Origin: Lunularia cruciata
Taxonomy: Eukaryota; Streptophyta; Marchantiopsida; Lunulariales; Lunulariaceae
Assembly: GCA_948567375.1 (NCBI GenBank)
Contig: OX419761.1
Span: 24,802,501 to 24,866,500, forward strand
Length of the DNA stretch: 64,000 nucleotides
Reading direction: 5' to 3'
In this document: positions 56,688 through 64,000 of the stretch, piece after piece
Position numbering within the stretch: the first letter of the stretch is position 1
How the letters are laid out: each line of letters starts with the position of its first letter
Made by a program: the position numbers and the translations under genes
The notes under the pieces: generated by a model
Database searches by the model: none
Seen by the model: the letters and a program-made list of their open reading frames with translations, nothing else
What the model was told of the DNA's origin: nothing

Positions 56688-59600
56688 ATGGAATCAAATC
56701 ATATAATGTATTCATCATATTCTTCAGATGGGGATGCATATTACGGAGACTCTTCCGGTTCTGCTGAGCCAGCTTATAATTCAGAGACACCTAAGGTTAG
56801 TTCTACACATTTGTAACTGTAGCTCATCTTCCTGCGCACTGCACTCACTACTAGTCTTTCTGCGAGCTGGATTACTCGGAGATTGCTTTTCGTAACTTAC
56901 TTCATTGTCTGCTGTACTGTAAATGCAGTTTAAGGAACTTGATCCCGTGCATGAGCTTCATCGGCCCAAATTAGGGCCCCCCAACGTAGAACTCATTTTC
57001 TTCCACGGCCTTCAGTTGGGAGATTACAGCAAGGCATACTTGCAAACTTGGAGCGCCCCAAATCACTCACAAAGCTGGCTAACCACATGGCTTGTCGAGA
57101 AATTTCCACAATCAAGAGTACTTTCTGTTTCTTACGACTCGAGCATCAGCAAGAGTACCGCAAAGGATGGTGCAACTAATTTGGCCTCTGTTGCCGAGGA
57201 CCTAGTTACTTACTTGGTAGAGGAGGAGTGCGCGGGTGAAATTCAGTGTCCAATTGTGCTAATTGGGCACAGTCTGGGCGGTCTTGTTATAAAAGAAATT
57301 TGCAGCTGTGCAGAGCGGTTGTCCAAGGCTTATGCTGAATTGCCCAGGGTTGTACCCTTCAAGAAGTTCCTGAACAGCGTTAAGGGAACTTTCTTTTACG
57401 CCACACCAAATGGCGGGTTTATGCACGCAGAGTTGGCAGTCATGTTGTCATCCCCGGGACCGGAGAGAACACCGAAGTACTTGGAGTCGCTGAATCAAGA
57501 CTCTGATAGGATTAACGAAGATTTCGCCAAGCTCCGGAGAAAGTATGAGTGGAAGACATACGGTGTTGGAGAAGCAGACGAAACTGTGCTATCGGTTAGT
57601 GCATACTTCCTCTTCTTCCCAGGATATTCAATTTTTCCAGCACTTTACATCATAGTAAGGAGGTATAGCTTCTCCAGGAAGATTCTCAAGCCTTGCATTG
57701 TTTAATCTAGATCTAGAAGAACCCCCGACGACTCTCAATGAGACTTGTCTTTCTTTTCAAATTTGAAATCTTTTGATCGAAGAAGGTAAGGAATTCGATG
57801 TCCTTTCTATTGAGGAGGGATTTCTAGAATCTCCGTTGTTCCTCACCAGAATGACATCTACTTAGTGTTGCATAACATGATCTTTTGAGTCTGAAATCGA
57901 GCAAAATTACCCCTCATGGCATTACACGAACCTATCTTGTGGCTAAGCCTAGGACAAATGCGTCCGGAATGGTACCAGAGAAAACTGAAGATAAATTTAG
58001 GAGTCGAAAGGTGGATACGTTTTGCATCTTCAGATGCGAAATCAAGTGACTTAGATTCACAATAACCTACTCCACAAGAGTTGTGTGAGCCCATTCCTTT
58101 TTGGTGAGGAATCTCACGAGTCATCCACTATTGTGTAGACCCTTTCTTGTAGTGAGCTATGCATTAGTGGTAAAAAATCGAAATAAGTCAAGACAAGTTA
58201 ATACTCCCATCCTATTTGATGCTACTCGAAACGATCTCTGCAGTCCTGATAACTCTGTCAACATTGGTACTGTTCTTCTCACTGATGTATGTCTCAAATA
58301 TGCTAGCGAAAGGACAGCTCTCTAATCGAGCTTGGATTTCTCACTAGAAGAACACTTGAAATATTTGAGTTGAGGATAATTTACTTTTGAGTGATTGTCA
58401 TTTGACTCTTTGCTCCGCACTTCGATGTTTGACTTTAAGAAAATCACTTTGAAAATTGTTGATTCCTACCCTTATCTTCCTAGATCCGAGGAAGTAGTCG
58501 ATGCATTAAGTCTCCACAGCCTTAATTCATCAGTATGAAGACGCATTAAGCTGTGGAGAAAGTAGTTTCTTTCTTACCAGCTCGACTGCCCTCTTCCAAT
58601 TTAGGGTCACTTCTCTTGGGTCTGAAGCTTGCACACGAACTGATATCTAGTTGAGTTGACTGAGATAATCTGCAATTGTTATGCAGGGTAGTCTTTCTGC
58701 TTTGCTGGTGGGAGAAGGGACAGCAAGTCGTGACATGGATGAGTTCCAGAAGATTCTCGGGACTAATCATTTCAGTGTATGCCAGCCTGAAGAGAAAACC
58801 TCCGAGAAGTTTCTGTTTCTGGTGGATTTTGTCACCAACATAATTCTAGAGCAAGAGGTATTACTAATAAGCTGCTTTTTGCTCACTGAGGTAGAAGAAC
58901 AATGAGATGCCAATAGGAAAGCGCAAGTTCGAAACGAATGACAGTTGCTTTTTCTCAGAAACACCAAATTGTTCTAGATATGTCGTTTTGATATTCTGTC
59001 CATGGTCGAGCACATTTACACTTGTGGGGTTGTAGCCCATTTCCAAATGTTTTGAAACTTAAAGTGTGTGTAGCTTTGCAAGTAAACTAGTTAATACTAT
59101 GGCTACAAGCATCCATTCGTTCATTGAGTGCTCTCAATTGCCAGCAAATTGATTACAGCGGTGCAATCTCAGAAGAAGAATTGAGAGAGAGAAGAATGAC
59201 GAATGGTTTATAATTTGCAGGATGCTGAGACGGAAGAGTTTTTACTGAATATTGGACTTCCGGAGCATGGTGTCAGTTTGGATGAGCGGGTGCAGAGTGT
59301 AGTGGAGCACCTCCAGTTGAGAGAAGTACAGCCGTTGCTCCTGGCCTTGGTAGGCATGGGTGGCATCGGAAAGACTACCTTGGCAAGGGCAGTCTTTATG
59401 GATATCTACTCCAGCTTTGAGTATTCGTCGTTCGTTTACAACGCTAGAGAAGCGTTGAAATCAAGAAGCCTGGACGTTTTGATCAGAGATAACCTGTACA
59501 AAAGTGACAAGAGGGACATGAAAACTAGTTCCAACCAGTCTCTTGTTATATGGAAGATGCTGAAGGGAAAGAAAACTTTACTGGTCATAGACGATGTTGA

Positions 59601-62590
59601 TAACAGAGAACAGATAAGCATCATTCTCTCAATGATAGATTCCAACTGGTTTGGCAAGGGTACAAGAGTGATAGCGACGTCACGTGTGCGTTGTGACGAC
59701 GTCCTGCCTGACTTCATTACTTTTGATGTTTGTGGTCTCAGCTTTGAGGAGTCCAAGAAACTTTTCAACAGCCATGCCAGCTATCCAGAGATGCCTGATG
59801 ATATGGTGAATAGGGTGGTGAAAGAATGTGCTGGTCTACCTCTCACGCTGGAGATTGTTGGCGCGTATCTTCGTAAAGAAACAAATGTGGTTGTTTGGGA
59901 AGAAACAATTCATAGGCTTCACAGGGCAGAATCTGCGAGTGGGACCGTCGATGATAGGTTATGGAACAAGCTTAAATTGTGCTATGAGTCCCTTGAATAC
60001 ACTGAGCAAGAGATGTTTTTGGATTTAGCTACCATCTTCTATGACCACCCTGATTTGGAGCTGCTCAAGGCAGCCTGGAAGACAAACATGGGAGCACCTG
60101 AAGTTGGCCTGAAGAACCTAGTAGATAGGTGCTTGATTAGGATCGTTTCACATGCAACAAAGAATGATGTTGATTGCGGTCTCATTCTCAGGAGAGAGAA
60201 GGTGTGGATGCACGCTCAGCTTCGAGACATGGGCCAAATTCTTGCTCGTGAGACACGTCCAAAAATTGCTGTAAACCTGAGCCTTGGACAAGTGGACCCA
60301 GCATTGCAACAAGTTATGACTGCGAGTGCTAAGGTATGCCTTCTGGTGGTTGGTCTTCCAGTCCAGAGACTGAAAGTTAAAGATCAATCTAACTTACTCT
60401 TCTTAAATTGGATATTCAACTGAGCAGGATAGTGTACTGTATCACAACTGGTCCTTCAAGTAGGTTCATCTTGTTAAAGTGTAAATGCATTTTCTATTGG
60501 AGCAATTGGAAAAGCTGCTGATGTTCATACCGTTCAAGGTTTCTAGCTTCAGATTCCGGGGCCGTCGATCATGCTAGACTTATGAAATCCCTTCACAATA
60601 GAAGTCATGCAGAATTGCTCGTTCGTTTCAGGTAAAAGTATATGTTTTGGAAGCACTTCGTTGTGGAGAGGCGAATGGAGACATTGATGAGTATGAGGGG
60701 AGTACATTAAGTGAACAAATTGTTGAAGGAGGCCCTATTGTCTATTCATTGCAGAAAGATGCGAGAAACCTTCTGATTGAACTTGTATGATTGCAGGGTG
60801 AAGCTGTCATAAAGGGTTTGAAGCTGTCGTATCTCGAGAACCGGCAATCTCGAGAACCGAGGACTAACATCCCAGCGACTTGCTTCCATCTTCCAGAGCT
60901 CAAATACCTCTTTCTGGAAAACGTAGATATATCCGGATTTATTGTAAAATTTTCATCCAGCCTTTCTCTTCTCAGCCTACACCACTGCAGGAGGGTCTTA
61001 CACAGCTCGTCCATGAGCTGGCACAATTGGCCCATCAGAGACGCAGACATCCCAAGCCTCAGTAACCTCGCAGCTCTGGAAATATGCACCGACCCAAAAA
61101 TCGACCGGCCTGAGAATCCTGGCTCACCTTCCAACCTGAAATCCACTCTTCCCACCAGTTTCCACAAACTGTCGCAACTCCGAGTACTTCTTCTGCGATC
61201 CAGCGCAGTGAAAGAACTCCCACCCAAATTCGGCTGCCTCCCTCGTCTCCAGTACCTAGATCTCCGAACTCGAGAACTCAGCTCCTTGCCTGAATCCTTC
61301 GGCTCTCTCACATCTCTAAAGACCCTATGCCTCCAGTGCCAAGCTCTCCAAAACCTTCCATCTTCCTTCGGAGACTTGAAGTCCCTCAAAAACTTGGAGC
61401 TCCACTCTCTACTCATCGATGAGCTACCTGACAATTTCGGGCACCTCCAAGCGCTTCGGAAGCTCCACATTTTCGCTTGTCAGAAACTATTCACCCTGCC
61501 AGACTCCATCGGTGAGCTCTCCAATCTAGAAACCATGGTCTTGTCCTCTTGTAATCAGCTCACGCTCCCTGAGTCCTTCGGCCAGCTCCAGGGGCTGCAG
61601 AGCTTGGAGATTCGATACTGCGAGAGGTTGAAGGAGCTGCCGGGATGTTTCGGGCAGCTGCATGCGCTGCAATCTCTGAAATTGTTGTACTTTTATGAGC
61701 TACCCAAACTGCCCTCTACTTTCGGACAGCTTTGTTTTCTCCAGGATTTGGAGATGATCCAGTGCTTGGGGCTGAGGCATCTGCCGGACTCTTTTGGTCA
61801 TCTTCGGGCATTGAGGAAGTTGAAAATCGTTGAGTGTTATGATTTGTCGACACTGCCTGCTTCGTTCGGGCAGCTCATTGCGCTTCAGAGTTTGACGATC
61901 CATCGGTGTCAGCTGCGTACACTGCCGGAATCCTTCGGTCGTCTAAAATCTTTGCAGAGTTTGAAACTGGAGAAATTGCCGAGTCTGAGATCACTGCCTG
62001 AGTCTTTTGGACATCTTTGGGCACTGAAGGTTTTGATCATTCACCAATGCGAGAATCTTCCTATTCTGCCTGTTTCCTTCGGCCATCTCCGTGGGCTGCA
62101 CAGACTGGAGATGGAGTTACAGTCTCGGATTTTCACCAAGCTTCCAGACTCGTTTGGACGGCTTAGCGCATTGCAGAATTTGAGGATTATTTCGTGCCAT
62201 TTGCAGTCCCTGCCTGAAACTTTTGGAGGGCTTGCCACTCTGGAGAAGTTCAGAATTTCCATGAGTAAGGGAGCGAAGGCGTTGCCGGTGATTCCTGAGT
62301 CGTTTGAGCAGCTAATGGCGCTACAAGAGCTGATTGTAGAGGTCCCTCCGAAAGCCGTGCCGATGGATGTTTTGTCCGTGTGGTTGGAGAAACTAGAAGA
62401 TATGGGATGGATTTGTACACTGGGTACAGAAGAAGGTACATACGCATTTGCCAAAGTTTCGCGGCACACTCCTTCTGTTTTTGATTTTGCCCATTACATG
62501 CACAAGAGACGTGGAGTGGAGTGTGTCTGCGCAACTCCAAGTAACTCGAACAGCAGGCGATCTAGAGAAACAACGGAGGATTCTTTTTGA
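56688..62590 (+). CDS. Alpha/beta-hydrolase-NB-ARC-LRR resistance protein (HNL class)
   Basis: Predicted exons are 56,688-56,795, 56,929-57,594, 58,687-58,857, 59,221-60,333 and 60,797-62,590, giving about 1,283 aa. All introns are phase 0 with GT-AG ends. After a 36-residue Ser/Tyr-rich start comes an alpha/beta-hydrolase with oxyanion FFHG, nucleophile GHSLGG (Ser about 151) and probable catalytic His in NHFSVCQP (about 286). NB-ARC has P-loop GMGGIGKTT (about 360), kinase-2 LLVIDDVDN, GLPL, and MHA where MHD is usual (about 645). About 17 LRRs of the LPxSFGxL type follow. It is an intracellular immune receptor by family, with the hydrolase in the usual signalling-domain position. The exon 1 start and the fourth intron are the weakest points. 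No frame breaks are seen. Confidence 0.88.
61141..62330 (+). repeat. LRR-coding repeat array in HNL exon 5
   Basis: Roughly 17 repeats of 23-25 codons share the core L-P-x-S-F-G-x-L-x-x-L, from LPTSFHKL to IPESFEQL. The middle units (SFGQL, SFGHL, SFGRL) are the most alike, which suggests recent internal duplication or conversion. Confidence 0.85.
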
Positions 62591-62823
62591 CTCGAAATGA
62601 CCTAATGCTCTGCGGCTTGCAGTCGACTCGATGAAGACTGCTCCATCAGATATCTTTCAAGACAGTCCATGATTCTGGTCAAGCTGATTCCTGAATCAAG
62701 TGTGAAGAAGAATGTTTGCTGCCGGTGAGGATGGAGAGACAGGCAAGTTCTACGAGATCCATTTAAATTCTCCATCTTTTGATTCCATTACCCCTCTGAG
62801 AGGTTGTGCTGAACTGCTCAAAA

Positions 62824-63131
62824 CCTGCCCAAGGACGGCGAGCCCATTTGCAAGTTCTGATCTAGGTTCATGGTCGAGCTCAAAGATGAGATGTGCAAAC
62901 CATTCTGAGTCTTAAGCCAAGATATCTCATGGCTACTCTGAGCGCAGGCGATACGGCAAATCACTCTGTGCGAGAGACCTGCCCAAGGATGGCAAGCCCA
63001 TTTGCAAGTTCTGATCTGGGTTAATGGTTGAGCTGAAAGATGAGATGTGCAAACCATTTTGAGTCTCAATGGAAGATATCTCGTGGCTACTCTGAGCATC
63101 AAATCAGGGGATGCGTCAAATTACTCTGGAC
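62824..63131. repeat. Tandem duplication of a 154-bp unit
   Basis: Units 62,824-62,977 and 62,978-63,131 both start 'cctgcccaagga' and share 'agcccatttgcaagttctga' and 'gatgagatgtgcaaaccatt', with scattered substitutions. There are two copies, and they are diverged. Confidence 0.85.
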
Positions 63132-63800
63132 CCACATTCAGGAACATTTGTAAAGATAATCGTCTGTTGAAGGTTTTGTAGGTCCTTAAGGCATTCTAGC
63201 CAAGGATAGTGCTCGTCTCAGGACGCCAGCTTTTGATTGGGCTGACGGTTTTGATTTCGACCTCTTCTATCAAGAGCTTCCATGTCTTATCCACAGTCGT
63301 GGATGACCTTGTACAGTCTGCTCTCTCATTAAGAGTTGAAAGTCCATGTTGAGAGACCCTATTTGACAGGAAAGCATCATCAATCTCTCGGCAGGCTCCA
63401 AAGGTGCATGAATAAAAATAAGCAAAGGACTGACTCTTTGAAGTCCAACTTATCTGTCTGTCCTTTCTTGATAAAATGAGCATGAGGAAATCATTCGGGG
63501 ATTTTAGGGAAATGCTACGGGTGGAAGGTCATTCATTACCATGAAATTTTACAGTTCATCTTGTTCTGACCACAGGCCTGGAAAAGAACAAGTTCATAAT
63601 AATGGTGATGGACATCTCCGACAAATCATAAGAGAGTTATGAACGTGACAATTTACGGAAATGGACTGGAGTGAGTATCGTAAAACATCAAAAACCGACG
63701 CATAAGACGATCTGGGATATCGTTAGGGGCCACCACCCATAACACGATCTACGACATTGCCATGAATTTTATTAAGTACCCTATTGAAATCCCCTCAATT

Positions 63801-63910
63801 GTCTCAAGATGTTGAGAGGCTAGCACGAACGTATATTGCATCAATGTGGTCTATTGTCTCAAGACGTTGAGAGGCTAGCAAGAATGCATATTGCATCAAG
63901 GTGGTCCGCA
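63801..63910. repeat. Tandem duplication of a 55-bp unit
   Basis: Units 63,801-63,855 and 63,856-63,910 share 'gttgagaggctagca' and 'tattgcatcaa..tggt'. There are two copies with several differences. Confidence 0.85.
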
Positions 63911-64000
63911 TTCCACAGAGACTGAATCCAATGTCCAACTGTATCCAGGGGATACTCAACTATCAGTACGGAAACTCCTGCAGAGATGAAGAACGTTGGA

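Larger units (their letters stand above)
62591..64000. other. Region downstream of HNL, no gene recognised
   Basis: The 3' UTR of HNL probably lies in the first part. A minus-strand frame of 95 codons (63,196-63,483) has no recognisable domain. Two tandem duplications, listed separately, are the only structure I see. No RNA gene was noticed. Confidence 0.5.

Noticed and set aside
56923-57705. Single-exon 260-aa hydrolase ORF starting at ATG 56,923
   Set aside because: The ATG spans the splice acceptor (ATGCAG|TTT), and the last 37 codons lie beyond a strong GTTAGT donor at 57,595. The hydrolase His motif is on the next exon.
1-64000. tRNA or rRNA genes
   Set aside because: I saw no cloverleaf or rRNA core. 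The tRNA-like strings at 24,965 and 34,988 are primer-binding sites of retroelements.

Overview
The window is eukaryotic nuclear DNA from a land plant. It holds dense, nested Ty3/gypsy LTR retrotransposons across about 50 kb, an AT-rich stretch with nothing recognisable, and one intron-containing disease-resistance-type gene at the right. That gene joins an alpha/beta-hydrolase to an NB-ARC domain and leucine-rich repeats. This is the HNL class described from liverworts and other bryophytes, so I favour a bryophyte or another early-diverging land plant. The sequence alone does not fix the species.

Layout. (1) 1-2,064: AT-rich sequence ending in a diverged relic (A0) of family A. (2) 2,065-11,972: element A1, minus strand, target-site duplication (TSD) acctt. 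(3) 11,978-14,138 and 45,590-46,506: two halves of an old minus-strand chromovirus, D. (4) 14,139-45,584: element A2, inserted into D (TSD aagtt) and itself split by two younger insertions. B (15,042-28,770, minus strand, TSD catat) cuts its PHD-finger codons. C1 (34,302-42,107, plus strand) cuts its gag-protease region. With B and C1 removed, A2 is 9,902 bp against 9,908 bp for A1. (5) 46,507-50,461: C2, a truncated relative of C1 inserted in D. (6) 50,462-56,687: unrecognised AT-rich DNA, a degenerate minus-strand coding-like tract, and the upstream region of the resistance gene. (7) 56,688-62,590: the HNL gene, five predicted exons, about 1,283 aa. (8) 62,591-64,000: downstream DNA with two short tandem duplications.

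The most interesting system is family A. Its polyprotein order is gag with a CCHC knuckle, protease, C5 cytosine DNA methyltransferase, reverse transcriptase, RNase H, DDE integrase, PHD finger. It would therefore carry a chromatin-mark writer and a candidate histone-mark reader in one retroelement. Its ends are also odd: one end reads X-Y-X and the other ends in Y. This is the split-direct-repeat layout known from PAT/Ngaro-type DIRS elements, yet here it goes with a DDE integrase and 5-bp TSDs. Both copies are mutated. A1 has a 1-bp frameshift in the methyltransferase and A2 has a stop codon inside the catalytic PCQ motif.

Other points of note: B has 3.78-kb LTRs that each contain a coding-like frame of about 2.3 kb. 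C has an extra small zinc-knuckle ORF upstream of gag and a stop codon inside protease shared by both copies. Many inactivating stops look like C-to-T changes at CAG, CAA or CGA codons, as expected from decay of methylated cytosine.
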